Below are positions 1 through 9,467 of a stretch of 64,000 nucleotides of DNA, in pieces. Numbering within the stretch: position 1 is the first letter of the stretch; each line of letters opens with the position of its first letter. The notes under the pieces were generated by a model. That model saw nothing but the letters and a program-made list of their open reading frames with translations, made no database searches and was not told where the DNA came from. The position numbers and the translations under genes were made by a program. This stretch comes from Chitinophagaceae bacterium (GTDB taxonomy: Bacteria; Bacteroidota; Bacteroidia; Chitinophagales; Chitinophagaceae). The DNA lies in assembly GCA_020847395.1 (NCBI GenBank), contig JADLCD010000167.1, forward strand, positions 1-64,000, in the 5' to 3' direction.

Positions 1-31
1 CAAATATTAGCTTAGCTGTTACAAAAAAGAA

Positions 32-691
32 TTATATGTTCAAATAATTCATAAGGTGGTCCAGGTTGTTCTGCAACTCATTTTGATATAATTCTTCACC
101 ATTGTAATAGCGAATATTGTATTCATGCCGTTGGAGCGTGGCAACGATGTCGGATATTTCAGTTTTATTTACTCGTATGGTAACTGTAAGCAATTGATTT
201 GCAGCATCAAAAAAACTATTCAGTTGTGTAATATATGCATCATTCGATTCAATCAGCCGGTTTAACTCACCGGCAGAAAAATCATTCTTTTCCATTTCCA
301 GCACAATTATTCCACCCGGCTCATCAATTCCTGCAAATATTGCCAACTGCTTAAACAAATCATCTTCACCAATTACCCCCAATAATTCGTATTGGTCAGT
401 AATAACAGGCACTACGGACAAATGCATGTCTCTTGCTCTTTTTACAGCAAGTAAAAAGAAGTCATCCTGTCTTACAAAAGGTTTTATAAAATCAGGTTGC
501 AGGTTTTGGAGCAGGTTTTTTTCATTATTATCAAGTAGTGCATCTTCGCCTATCAATCCTAAATATTTATCATCTGCAACTACCGGTAGATGTGAAACAT
601 GAAAATCATTCATTTCCTGCAAAGCCTTTCCTGCAGTATCATCCAAATGTAAAAATGGAATGCTTTGCGATATGAGTTGCCCTGCAAACAT
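32..691 (-). CDS. CBS-domain protein
   Basis: ORF track; two CBS-like halves (HVSHLPVVADDKYLGLIGEDALL; HLSVVPVITDQYELLGVIGEDDL). Confidence 0.85.
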   Translation of the reverse strand: MFAGQLISQSIPFLHLDDTAGKALQEMNDFHVSHLPVVADDKYLGLIGEDALLDNNEKNLLQNLQPDFIKPFVRQDDFFLLAVKRARDMHLSVVPVITDQYELLGVIGEDDLFKQLAIFAGIDEPGGIIVLEMEKNDFSAGELNRLIESNDAYITQLNSFFDAANQLLTVTIRVNKTEISDIVATLQRHEYNIRYYNGEELYQNELQNNLDHLMNYLNI

Positions 692-719
692 AATTAAGCC
701 TTTTTTCTACAGATGCAAA

Positions 720-1499
720 TTACCTTGTAACCGCTGCAGGCTCTTTCAGTTTTGTGAGAAACTGATGCAAAATTTTGTTAAACTCTTCTGGTACCTCCAT
801 CATAGGCGCATGTCCGCATTTATCAATAAAATGCAACTCGCTATTCGGTATCAGTTTATTAAACTCTCTGCCAACAAACGGCGGTGTAATCGTATCGTTG
901 TTACCCCAAACCAATAAGGTTGGTTGTTTTATTTCATTTAGTTCTTCTCCAAGATTATTCCTGATGGCACTTTTTGCAAGCGCTATTATTTTAATAACCT
1001 TAAGCCTGTTGCTTGTTATTTCAAACACCTCATCAACCAGTTCCTTGGTTGCCATCTTAGGATCATAAAACGTTAATTCCGTTTTCTTTCGTATATATTC
1101 ATAATCTCCTCTTTTGGGGTAAGTATCTCCCATGCCATTTTCAAACAAACCTGAGCTTCCGGTAAGAATTAATGATTTAATATGCTGGGGGTGCTTAAGA
1201 ATATGGAGTAATGCAACATGCCCGCCAAGCGAGTTTCCTAAAAGATGAACATTGGTATAACCTTTGTGCTCTATAAATTTCTGAACAAACTTTTCAATGC
1301 CGCCAACAGAAGTGTGCAGCAAATCAAGTTCTAAAAGCGGTAATACAGGAACAACCACCTTATATTCTTTCTTAAAATATTCAATCAGGGGTTCAAAGTT
1401 GCTCAGGGCTCCAAATAAACCATGCAGCAATACAAGGGTTTCTCCATTCCCCTCTTCAATATAGCGGAACTTATTTTCTTGTTTTATCTCGTAACTCAT
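720..1499 (-). CDS. alpha/beta hydrolase
   Basis: LVLLHG, LLGNSLGGHVAL nucleophile elbow, late DTITPP and CGHAP motifs. Confidence 0.88.
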   Translation of the reverse strand: MSYEIKQENKFRYIEEGNGETLVLLHGLFGALSNFEPLIEYFKKEYKVVVPVLPLLELDLLHTSVGGIEKFVQKFIEHKGYTNVHLLGNSLGGHVALLHILKHPQHIKSLILTGSSGLFENGMGDTYPKRGDYEYIRKKTELTFYDPKMATKELVDEVFEITSNRLKVIKIIALAKSAIRNNLGEELNEIKQPTLLVWGNNDTITPPFVGREFNKLIPNSELHFIDKCGHAPMMEVPEEFNKILHQFLTKLKEPAAVTR

Positions 1500-1683
1500 C
1501 CTTATTTACCTCAATTAATTGCTAAAATAATTTTTTTGCTTCAAAATACAGCACCGGAGGTTACAAAGAAAAGGAAAAAACTTTGAAATAAATGGTTATT
1601 GCAGTTCCCGCTCAGTTTCTTTCTATTGAATAAAGGGCTATTTTTGAAAATCTATTACATTCCTGATTAATAACTTTTTAACT

Positions 1684-2673
1684 ATGGATTATCGCAGAAT
1701 GGGGCGCACGGGTTTAGAACTTAGTGTATTGTCCTATGGCAGTTGGGTTACTTTTCATAAACAGGTTGATGATACACTTGCCGATGAGTTAATGGGAATG
1801 GCATATGACAACGGCATCAATTTTTTTGATAATGCGGAAGTATATGCTTTGGGTGAAAGCGAAAAACTGATGGGCAGGGTATTGAAAAGAAAAAACTGGG
1901 ACAGAACCTCCTATACGGTTTCGTCTAAAGCATATTTTGGATGGAGAGGCAAGGGTAATAAGCCCAATCAAACAGGATTGAGCCGCAAACACCTTACAGA
2001 AGCCTGCCATGAGGCTTTGCAACGCATGCAACTTGATTATCTTGATTTGTTTCTCTGCCATCGCCCCGACCCTAATGTACCGATTGAAGAAGTGGTTTGG
2101 ACGATGAACCATTTAATACAGCAGGGTAAAATTCTTTACTGGGGCACCAGCCAGTGGAGCGGCGCGGAAATTATGGAAGCGCACCGTGCAGCGCAGGAGT
2201 ATAAATTGATAGGGCCGGCAATGGAGCAGCCGCAATACAATATGTTTGAACGTTTCAAAATGGAGCAGGATTATTTACCGGTTTTTCAAAATGTGGGTTT
2301 AGGCACAACTATCTGGAGCCCGCTTGCAGCAGGGTTTTTAACGGGTAAATACAATGATGGTATTCCGGAAGGATCTCGCCTTGCTATTGAAGGATTTGAC
2401 TGGCTGAAAGAAAGATGGGTGCAGGATGAAAAAATAAAAAAAGTGAAGCAGCTTGGAGAGCTTTCAAAAAAACTAAATGTGTCGCTGGCAAGCCTCGCTA
2501 TTGCCTGGACAATATATAACCCCAGGGTTACCACGGCTATTTTAGGCGCTACAAGTAAAACGCAATTAGCTGAAAACCTAAAAGCCCTTGATGTGGTGAA
2601 TGTGCTTACCCCTGATATAATAGAAGAAATTGAAAAAATTCTTCAAAACAAACCCAGGATTGACCTGGCATAG
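1684..2673 (+). CDS. aldo/keto reductase (potassium-channel beta-subunit-like)
   Basis: NFFDNAEVYALGESEKLMG; YLDLFLCHRPD; TTIWSPLAAGFLTGKY. Confidence 0.9.
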   Translation: MDYRRMGRTGLELSVLSYGSWVTFHKQVDDTLADELMGMAYDNGINFFDNAEVYALGESEKLMGRVLKRKNWDRTSYTVSSKAYFGWRGKGNKPNQTGLSRKHLTEACHEALQRMQLDYLDLFLCHRPDPNVPIEEVVWTMNHLIQQGKILYWGTSQWSGAEIMEAHRAAQEYKLIGPAMEQPQYNMFERFKMEQDYLPVFQNVGLGTTIWSPLAAGFLTGKYNDGIPEGSRLAIEGFDWLKERWVQDEKIKKVKQLGELSKKLNVSLASLAIAWTIYNPRVTTAILGATSKTQLAENLKALDVVNVLTPDIIEEIEKILQNKPRIDLA

Positions 2674-2689
2674 TATATCACATAAAAAA

Positions 2690-2707
2690 CGCTCCTTATA
2701 AGGAGCG
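2690..2707. terminator. perfect 18-bp palindrome CGCTCCTTATAAGGAGCG, probable terminator hairpin
   Basis: Self-complementary sequence just after the aldo/keto reductase stop codon. Confidence 0.55.
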
Positions 2708-3024
2708 GTAAACACACTTTTTATAGTGATTTAGGGATAGGCATTTACAAACCCTCCAACTGGTTCTTACCACGTTTCCGCTTGTGGTAATGCTTTATCG
2801 GATAAAAGTCGGGTTGTTGTATAAATCTTTGCAATAAACTGGAAAGCAGTCTATTAATGGCAAACGTTTTTTGAAACTTAGATAGGTTCATGGCGAATAT
2901 TTTGATTGGATATTAGTAAAGATTGCTCAATAACGAATGGACGCCGGATTTATTATGCAAACCACCAAACCTTGTTAATTAAGGTTAAAGCATTTCACAT
3001 TATTATTTACTTGACTCTATTTTT

Positions 3025-4449
3025 GTGAGAATGAAAAAGACTTTCATTACATCACTGGGATTAATGATTGCTGCAATATTACTTATTACTGCATTCCAGG
3101 TTTACTGGTTATCTATGAAGGTTGAAGAAGAGAGAAGAACATTACGTTTTCGCACAAACGCATTATTCAGAGAGTCGGTTTTTGAATTGCAATCTTCAAA
3201 ATTAAAAATTGACAGCTCGGCAAAATGGATGGTTGGTTACCCGCCTGGTGTGGCAAGATTTGCAGATGTTGTGCGCAGGCGCATATCAGATTCATTAATG
3301 CCGGCACTACCCGAAAATAAAAACTCCATTATTACATTGGAGCGTCCCCCGGGTACTCCGCCATCGCCGGACTCAAGCTCACGCATACCATATAGGGCAG
3401 GTGATAGATATTTTGAGGTTTTGATGGGCATAGATTCATTGCAGGATTCTTTACATATTACTGATATAAAAACAGTATTTGCAAAAAACCTGAACAGGGA
3501 GCAGATTAACGTTCCATTTTTTATTATTAAAACAGATGGTGATGGATTTAAACGGGATGAGCCCGGAAGAAGGGAATGGAATAAAGTTGTTATCGGTCTC
3601 TCACATCCCATAACCTATGCATTACAGTTAGGTAATGATATTAATTATATTTTTCTCAAATTATTACCACAATTGCTTTTCTCTGTTTTTCTGTTGGCGC
3701 TTACTATTTCTGCATTCATCTTCCTGTATAGAAGCCTTAAAGCGCAACACAGGTTAACCGATATTAAAAATGATTTTATCAGCAACATAACACACGAACT
3801 TAAAACACCCATTGCCACTGTGAGCGTGGCTGTTGAAGCCATTAAAAATTTCGATGTACTGAAGCAGCCGGAAAAAACAAAAGAATATCTCGGCATTGCC
3901 GGCAACGAATTAAACCGGCTTTCTCTCCTGGTAGATAAAGTTTTGAAATTATCTATGTTTGAAAAACAGCAGGTAAACCTTCAATTTGAACAGTTTGATA
4001 TAAAACAATTGGTGCAGGAAGTATTAACATCTATGAGCCTGCAATTTGAAAAAGCGCAGGCAACTGTAAACTTCAATTATTCAGGAGACCATTTTATCAT
4101 ATCCGCCGATCATTTGCACTTAACAAGTGTGATATACAACTTATTGGATAATGCATTAAAATATAGCAATAAAAAACCGGTGATTGATGTAACTATTCAA
4201 TCTAATGGAAAAGAATGTACCTTGAGGGTGAAAGATAATGGTGTAGGTGTGCCGGTTGAGTATAAGGATAAAATTTTTGAAAAATTCTTCAGGGTGCCGG
4301 CAGGTAATAAACATAATGTAAAAGGATATGGATTAGGGTTAAGCTATGTTGCACATATCGTACAGCAACATAAGGGAACCATTCATGTACAAAGTCAGCC
4401 AAACAAAGGAAGTGAGTTTATAGTAACAATACCTGTTGCCAATGTATAA
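3025..4449 (+). CDS. sensor histidine kinase (start may be ATG at 3031)
   Basis: H-box HELKTPIATV; N-box LLDNALKYSNK; G-boxes DNGVGVP and KGYGLGLSYV. Confidence 0.93.
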   Translation: MRMKKTFITSLGLMIAAILLITAFQVYWLSMKVEEERRTLRFRTNALFRESVFELQSSKLKIDSSAKWMVGYPPGVARFADVVRRRISDSLMPALPENKNSIITLERPPGTPPSPDSSSRIPYRAGDRYFEVLMGIDSLQDSLHITDIKTVFAKNLNREQINVPFFIIKTDGDGFKRDEPGRREWNKVVIGLSHPITYALQLGNDINYIFLKLLPQLLFSVFLLALTISAFIFLYRSLKAQHRLTDIKNDFISNITHELKTPIATVSVAVEAIKNFDVLKQPEKTKEYLGIAGNELNRLSLLVDKVLKLSMFEKQQVNLQFEQFDIKQLVQEVLTSMSLQFEKAQATVNFNYSGDHFIISADHLHLTSVIYNLLDNALKYSNKKPVIDVTIQSNGKECTLRVKDNGVGVPVEYKDKIFEKFFRVPAGNKHNVKGYGLGLSYVAHIVQQHKGTIHVQSQPNKGSEFIVTIPVANV

Positions 4450-5134
4450 AGCAAAAATACTTTATGTAGAAGATGAGCTGTTCCTGGCCAAGATAGTTAA
4501 GGAAAGTCTTGAAAGCAGGGGCTACGACGTATTGCTTGAAATGGATGGAGGCGAAGCTGTGCAGCAATTCATTGCTTTAACACCAGATATTTGTGTGCTT
4601 GATATTATGCTGCCCAATAAAGATGGCTTTACCATTGCCGAAGAAATACGGCAAATCAATACAGCTATACCGATTATTTTTTTAACGGCAAAAACACAAA
4701 CTGCCGATCTTGTAAAAGGATTTAACCTCGGCGGCAACGACTATATACGTAAGCCGTTTAGCATGGAAGAATTAATAGTGCGTATTGAAAACGCGTTGCG
4801 CAACAGGGAAAGCAATAACACAGCAGACACCCCTAAAAATGAAATCAACATCGGCAGCTTTGCGTTCAATCCGCATCGTCAAACATTATCTGACTCCGGT
4901 GATGAAAGAAAACTTTCTTTCCGCGAAAGTGAATTACTCCGCTTATTATACGAAAACAGGGAAAGAATTATTGACCGCAGAGATATATTAAATGTTTTGT
5001 GGGGAAGTGATTCTTTTTTTAACTCAAGAACCCTTGATGTATACATTACCAAACTAAGGGGATATTTAAAAAATGACCCTGCCTTACAGATAATAACTGT
5101 TAAAGGAATTGGTTACAGGTTTGTGCTGGAATAA
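4436..5134 (+). CDS. OmpR-family response regulator
   Basis: Receiver ILYVEDE..CVLDIMLPNKDG..FLTAK; winged-helix C-terminus; overlaps the kinase by 14 nt. Confidence 0.93.
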   Translation: MPMYKAKILYVEDELFLAKIVKESLESRGYDVLLEMDGGEAVQQFIALTPDICVLDIMLPNKDGFTIAEEIRQINTAIPIIFLTAKTQTADLVKGFNLGGNDYIRKPFSMEELIVRIENALRNRESNNTADTPKNEINIGSFAFNPHRQTLSDSGDERKLSFRESELLRLLYENRERIIDRRDILNVLWGSDSFFNSRTLDVYITKLRGYLKNDPALQIITVKGIGYRFVLE

Positions 5135-5141
5135 AAATAAA

Positions 5142-5167
5142 TAGCGCTCCAACGAATTGAAGCGCCG
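5142..5167. terminator. bidirectional terminator-like hairpin (GCGCTCCAA...TTGAAGCGC)
   Basis: Inverted repeat with one G-T pair between convergent genes. Confidence 0.5.
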
Positions 5168-5172
5168 CAGCT

Positions 5173-5460
5173 TTAAACGGGTTGGATTGACTGCTTAATT
5201 TCAGTTTTGTTACTATACAGTTTTAAAAACCACATTATTGTAAAGCTTGGAATAAAATCAAGGCCGGGAAAAAGCTCTTCAACAAAATTTAACACGCCAC
5301 CGATTGCTCCTTTCCATCCTCCAAAAAGTTTATAAAATATCAGTGCGGATATAGGCGCCCAGATAATATCTCCAAATTCTCCTAAAATTGGTAACGCATA
5401 GCTTGCATAACCTAAAAGGTCGAGCAGAATACATACTAATAAAGAAGGATTCTTTTTCAT
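5173..5460 (-). CDS. small hypothetical membrane protein
   Basis: 95-aa ORF with several hydrophobic segments, free of an overlapping better ORF. Confidence 0.65.
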   Translation of the reverse strand: MKKNPSLLVCILLDLLGYASYALPILGEFGDIIWAPISALIFYKLFGGWKGAIGGVLNFVEELFPGLDFIPSFTIMWFLKLYSNKTEIKQSIQPV

Positions 5461-5482
5461 TCTTTTTTAATTATAACAATTA

Positions 5483-5644
5483 TTATGACGAGTATTTTCG
5501 CAAAAAGTTGCAAATAAACAATACTACCGTTGCAGATGATATCGTATAGTTATTTTCAACAACCATTTTTACGGGAGAAATGCTTTTTTTATGGTTGTAA
5601 GCATACTTTTCAGCCCTTTGTTTGGAGGTAAGAAAATTATTCAT
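5483..5644 (-). CDS. candidate small protein (53 aa), below the ORF-track cutoff
   Basis: Manual translation: MNNFLTSKQRAEKYAYNHKKSISPVKMVVENNYTISSATVVLFICNFLRKYSS*. Confidence 0.35.
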   Translation of the reverse strand: MNNFLTSKQRAEKYAYNHKKSISPVKMVVENNYTISSATVVLFICNFLRKYSS

Positions 5645-5749
5645 TGGCAAACTTTAAAACAGCAGATACAGCTACCAAATCTTAATAAAGATAACTTAAT
5701 GCTATCAGTATAGCTATTTTTATGCCGAATACAAACAAATTATTAAACC

Positions 5750-6772
5750 TCAGAATAACATGTCTTGCCGTGGGAAGTTTTTACCAAGATGTTCGTAAGC
5801 TTTATGAGTGGCTTCTCTGCCTCGTGTTGTCCTCATTATGAACCCTTCCTGTATTAAAAATGGTTCATATACTTCCTCTAATGTACCTTGTTCTTCACCA
5901 ACCGCAGTAGCAATAGTATTTATCCCCACAGGGCCGCCTTTAAATTTTTCTATGATGGTAGAAAGTATTTTATTATCCATTTCATCAAGACCGTGCTCAT
6001 CTACGTTCAATGCTTTTAATGCATGAATAGTAATGCCCGTGTCAATTTTTCCATCATTCAATACCTGCGCAAAATCTCTCACCCTGCGCAACAACCCGTT
6101 TGCAATGCGGGGTGTGCCACGGCTTCGGCGCGAAATTTCCATAGCAGCCTTATCATCAATATTGGTTTGTAAAATTTTAGCAGAACGTATAATTATTCCT
6201 TTCAGCGTTTCAGCATTATAATATTCAAGTCTTGATTTAATAGCAAACCTGGAAAGTAATGGCGCGGTTAATAAACCACTTCTCGTTGTGGCGCCTACCA
6301 ACGTGAACGGGTTAAGATTTATTTGAATACTTCTTGCATTAGGACCTGTATCAATCATGATGTCTATCCTGTTATCTTCCATTGCAGAGTATAAATATTC
6401 CTCTACAACGGTACTTAACCGGTGTATCTCATCAATAAACAATACATCGTTGGTTTGCAGGCTTGTTAATAACCCGGCAAGATCTGCAGGCTTTTCAATT
6501 ACCGGCCCGGAAGTTTCTTTAATGTTTACACCAAGCTCATGCGCCACTATACGGCTTAAGGTAGTTTTGCCTAAACCGGGAGGCCCGTGAAAGAGAATAT
6601 GGTCGAGTGATTCACCGCGGATTTTTGCGGCTTTAATAAATATCCTGAGGTTTTCAATTACTTTCTCCTGCCCGCTGAAATCAGCTATTTCCCCGGGACG
6701 GATATTATTCTCAAAATCTTTTTCCGCAGTGCTAAGCGAACTTTTATCAGCATCAAGATTGGGATTCTGCAT
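5750..6772 (-). CDS. ruvB: Holliday junction branch-migration DNA helicase RuvB
   Basis: [47 protein letters not shown]-terminal RTTRGREAT. Confidence 0.97.
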   Translation of the reverse strand: MQNPNLDADKSSLSTAEKDFENNIRPGEIADFSGQEKVIENLRIFIKAAKIRGESLDHILFHGPPGLGKTTLSRIVAHELGVNIKETSGPVIEKPADLAGLLTSLQTNDVLFIDEIHRLSTVVEEYLYSAMEDNRIDIMIDTGPNARSIQINLNPFTLVGATTRSGLLTAPLLSRFAIKSRLEYYNAETLKGIIIRSAKILQTNIDDKAAMEISRRSRGTPRIANGLLRRVRDFAQVLNDGKIDTGITIHALKALNVDEHGLDEMDNKILSTIIEKFKGGPVGINTIATAVGEEQGTLEEVYEPFLIQEGFIMRTTRGREATHKAYEHLGKNFPRQDMLF

Positions 6773-6791
6773 ATAATCATTGCTTAGTTTA

Positions 6792-7208
6792 TCAACTGCA
6801 TTCTTTACAAATTCCGCTTACTACTACTTCTGTTTGCTGCGTTTTATAGCCGCGGGGTAATTTAATTTCAGGAACATGTACTTCATCAAGACAAGTGGTT
6901 ATACCGCAAATTTTGCAGATAAAGTGAATATGATCATCGTGGTGATGTCCCTGTTCGCAATTGTCTTTACATAATGCGTATTTAACGGAATTATCAGGCG
7001 TTGGTATAGTATGAATAATGCCTTTATCCAAAAAAGCCTGTAGTGTACGGTATACCGTTACACGGTCAAATTTTTCTCCGGCCTTTATTTCTATATCATG
7101 ATGCGCCATTGCACTATCCGACTGGAGAAACAATTCCAGTATCTTCCTCCTGCTGTCAGTTACACTCAACTGGCTCTTTTTTAATACATCTATAATCTGT
7201 TCTTCCAT
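6792..7208 (-). CDS. Fur-family transcriptional regulator (possibly Zur-like)
   Basis: [12 protein letters not shown]; histidine-rich [15 protein letters not shown] and CxxC metal sites. Confidence 0.92.
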   Translation of the reverse strand: MEEQIIDVLKKSQLSVTDSRRKILELFLQSDSAMAHHDIEIKAGEKFDRVTVYRTLQAFLDKGIIHTIPTPDNSVKYALCKDNCEQGHHHDDHIHFICKICGITTCLDEVHVPEIKLPRGYKTQQTEVVVSGICKECS

Positions 7209-7232
7209 ATCATACTTTTTTACACTGCTGCA

Positions 7233-7844
7233 TCAGGTTTTCTCTTTCAGTAAATCGTCAATATCATTATTCAATTTATCCATTTCACTTTTTTTCAGCC
7301 CGTCGTAAATACCGCGCACCCTGCCGTTTTTATCTATCAAAGCAAAAAACTGTGTATGCAAAAATTGTTCGTTTATACTTGTAGCATTGTTCTTTGGGTC
7401 ATCCAATATATAACTTTCTCTTGCAGCTTTATATAAATTTTCTTTTGAACCTGTAACAAACCACCAGTTTTTTATATCAGCCTGCATCGAATCGGCATAA
7501 TACTTTAAACGTGCCACACTATCGTTTGCAGGATCTACGGTATGCGACAATATAAGAAAATCGCTGTTTGCTTTATGCTTGTTATACACTGCCTTCATAT
7601 TGGTATTCATTTTAGGGCAAATACCCGGGCAGGTTGTAAAGAAAAATTCAGCTACATACACTTTATTTTTCGTGTCTTTCTCTGATACCATTTGTCCATC
7701 CTGCCGCTGAAAACTGAATGGACGAACATCATTCAATACCGGCAACCGCGATTTTGAACCATCGATTATAGAATTTAAAAACACATAAAATCCCCCAAAA
7801 AGGATAACAAAAAATACAATATATACCCAGGTTTTCTTTCTCAT
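7233..7844 (-). CDS. SCO1/SenC-family protein
   Basis: EFFFTTCPGICPKMN copper-site CxxxC motif; N-terminal TM anchor. Confidence 0.9.
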   Translation of the reverse strand: MRKKTWVYIVFFVILFGGFYVFLNSIIDGSKSRLPVLNDVRPFSFQRQDGQMVSEKDTKNKVYVAEFFFTTCPGICPKMNTNMKAVYNKHKANSDFLILSHTVDPANDSVARLKYYADSMQADIKNWWFVTGSKENLYKAARESYILDDPKNNATSINEQFLHTQFFALIDKNGRVRGIYDGLKKSEMDKLNNDIDDLLKEKT

Positions 7845-7932
7845 AAAAATTATGCTGCAAAGTTACGATTGAAATGCTATCATATTTGAACCGTATTAAC
7901 AAGAAATATTTTTAACTAAATTAAAGTTGCAT

Positions 7933-7955
7933 ATTTTGCAACACTGTTGCAAAAT
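7933..7955. promoter_or_regulatory. 23-bp perfect palindrome ATTTTGCAACA-C-TGTTGCAAAAT, candidate Fur/Zur-family operator
   Basis: Direct reading; lies between divergent SCO and MerC genes and overlaps the -33/spacer region of a promoter. Confidence 0.6.
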
Positions 7956-7959
7956 GTAG

Positions 7960-7967
7960 TATATTTG
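7960..7967 (+). promoter_or_regulatory. Bacteroidota -7 box TATATTTG (consensus TAnnTTTG) for the MerC-like gene
   Basis: Exact match to the Bacteroidota -7 consensus with TTTG at 7935-7938. Confidence 0.55.
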
Positions 7968-7980
7968 CAACCTTTTATTA

Positions 7981-8376
7981 ATGATGCTTAAGATTAATTA
8001 TGACGCACTTGGTATAACGGCTTCATTGGCCTGCGCTATTCACTGCGCTGTGTTGCCGCTTATATTGAGCAGTTTACCCATATTTGGAATTGATATCATT
8101 CATAATTATTTTTTTGAATTCGGAATGATAGGCCTCGCATTTGTTGTAGGCTTGTATGCACTATATCATGGCTATAAAAAACATCACCACAAATTTTTAC
8201 CTGCGCTTATTTTTACGGCAGGTATTTCCTTTTTGTTGCTGAAAGAAATATTTCACGACTATCATGTATGGCTGCTGATACCCGCAGTTGTTTTAATTGT
8301 ATCGGCTCATTACATCAATTATCGCCTCTGCCGCAAAGCCAATCATTGCCATTCCGGAGATTGCGATCATCATTGA
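7981..8376 (+). CDS. MerC-domain membrane protein
   Basis: ACAIHCAVLPLIL metal-binding TM motif; histidine/cysteine-rich C-terminus CHSGDCDHH. Confidence 0.85.
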   Translation: MMLKINYDALGITASLACAIHCAVLPLILSSLPIFGIDIIHNYFFEFGMIGLAFVVGLYALYHGYKKHHHKFLPALIFTAGISFLLLKEIFHDYHVWLLIPAVVLIVSAHYINYRLCRKANHCHSGDCDHH

Positions 8377-8471
8377 GCAGTACCCGGTATAATATTTTTT
8401 GCATATCCCTTTTAAAGTTGAGATAACAAGCTTCTTTTCCTTAATTTCATTCTTCAATCAATCATCTTGCC

Positions 8472-9320
8472 ATGACAACACGCAGATCATTCCTCAAGCA
8501 AACAAGCATGCTTTCATTAGCAGCTTTCGCAAGTCCGTCTTTATTATCATATAAGCAACATGCTGTGGGTTTACAACTATATACGCTCAGAGCGGATATA
8601 ATGAAAGACCCCAAAGGAATTATTGAAAAAGTAGCAGCGCTTGGTTATAACGAAGTAGAATCTTTTGGATACCGGGATGGAAAATATTTTGGGCTGACGC
8701 CGTCAGAATTTGCCACGCTGCTGAAGAACAATAAACTTACCCACCCAAGCGGGCACTATATGCTGGCAAGCCTTAATAACAACTGGGAAAAAACAGTGGA
8801 AGATGCTGTAGCGGCGGGTCAGCAATATATGATTGTTGCCTACCTGCTGGATACGGAGCGAAAGACAATTGACGATTACAAAAAGATTGCAGCACAATTT
8901 AATAAAGCAGCAGAGGTTTGTAAGCAAGCGAATATTCAATTTGGCTATCACAACCACGATTTTGAGTTTATTGATATGGATGGACAAAAAGGATACGATA
9001 TTTTATTAAAAGAAACCGACCAGCAGCTCGTAAAATTTGAATTAGACCTTTATTGGATTTCTTATGCAGGCATGAATCCTGTAGATATGTTTAAAGCCAA
9101 TCCCGGCCGTTTTCCGCTTTGGCATGTAAAGGACATGGATAATACACCTAAGAAATTTTTTACCGAAGTAGGTAACGGCGTTATAGATTTCAAAAAGATT
9201 TTTGCCGCCGCAGATACTGCAGGCATGAAACATTTTTTTGTAGAGCAGGATGTATGCCCCGGCCCTCCATTGATTAGCATTGAAAAAAGTATTAATTATT
9301 TGCGGAAGAATATTCTTTAG
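8472..9320 (+). CDS. sugar phosphate isomerase/epimerase (xylose-isomerase-like TIM barrel), Tat-type signal
   Basis: RRSFLK signal; GLQLYTLR; YHNHDFEF; HVKDMD. Confidence 0.88.
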   Translation: MTTRRSFLKQTSMLSLAAFASPSLLSYKQHAVGLQLYTLRADIMKDPKGIIEKVAALGYNEVESFGYRDGKYFGLTPSEFATLLKNNKLTHPSGHYMLASLNNNWEKTVEDAVAAGQQYMIVAYLLDTERKTIDDYKKIAAQFNKAAEVCKQANIQFGYHNHDFEFIDMDGQKGYDILLKETDQQLVKFELDLYWISYAGMNPVDMFKANPGRFPLWHVKDMDNTPKKFFTEVGNGVIDFKKIFAAADTAGMKHFFVEQDVCPGPPLISIEKSINYLRKNIL

Positions 9321-9467
9321 GGAGGTAGAAAGTGGGGGGTAGGGGAAGCTGTTGCAGATTACAAATTTTAAGTTATACGTACTTAATTTAAAAGCCTGTT
9401 TGCAAATAGTAAGTCCTGAAACCTGCAACTTGTAACATAACTTCAACAATCATCTAAAATAACGATC

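Noticed and set aside
660-1068. Antisense ORFs 660-917 and 775-1068 and similar ones across the window
   Set aside because: Overlap well-supported genes on the other strand and show no family motif.
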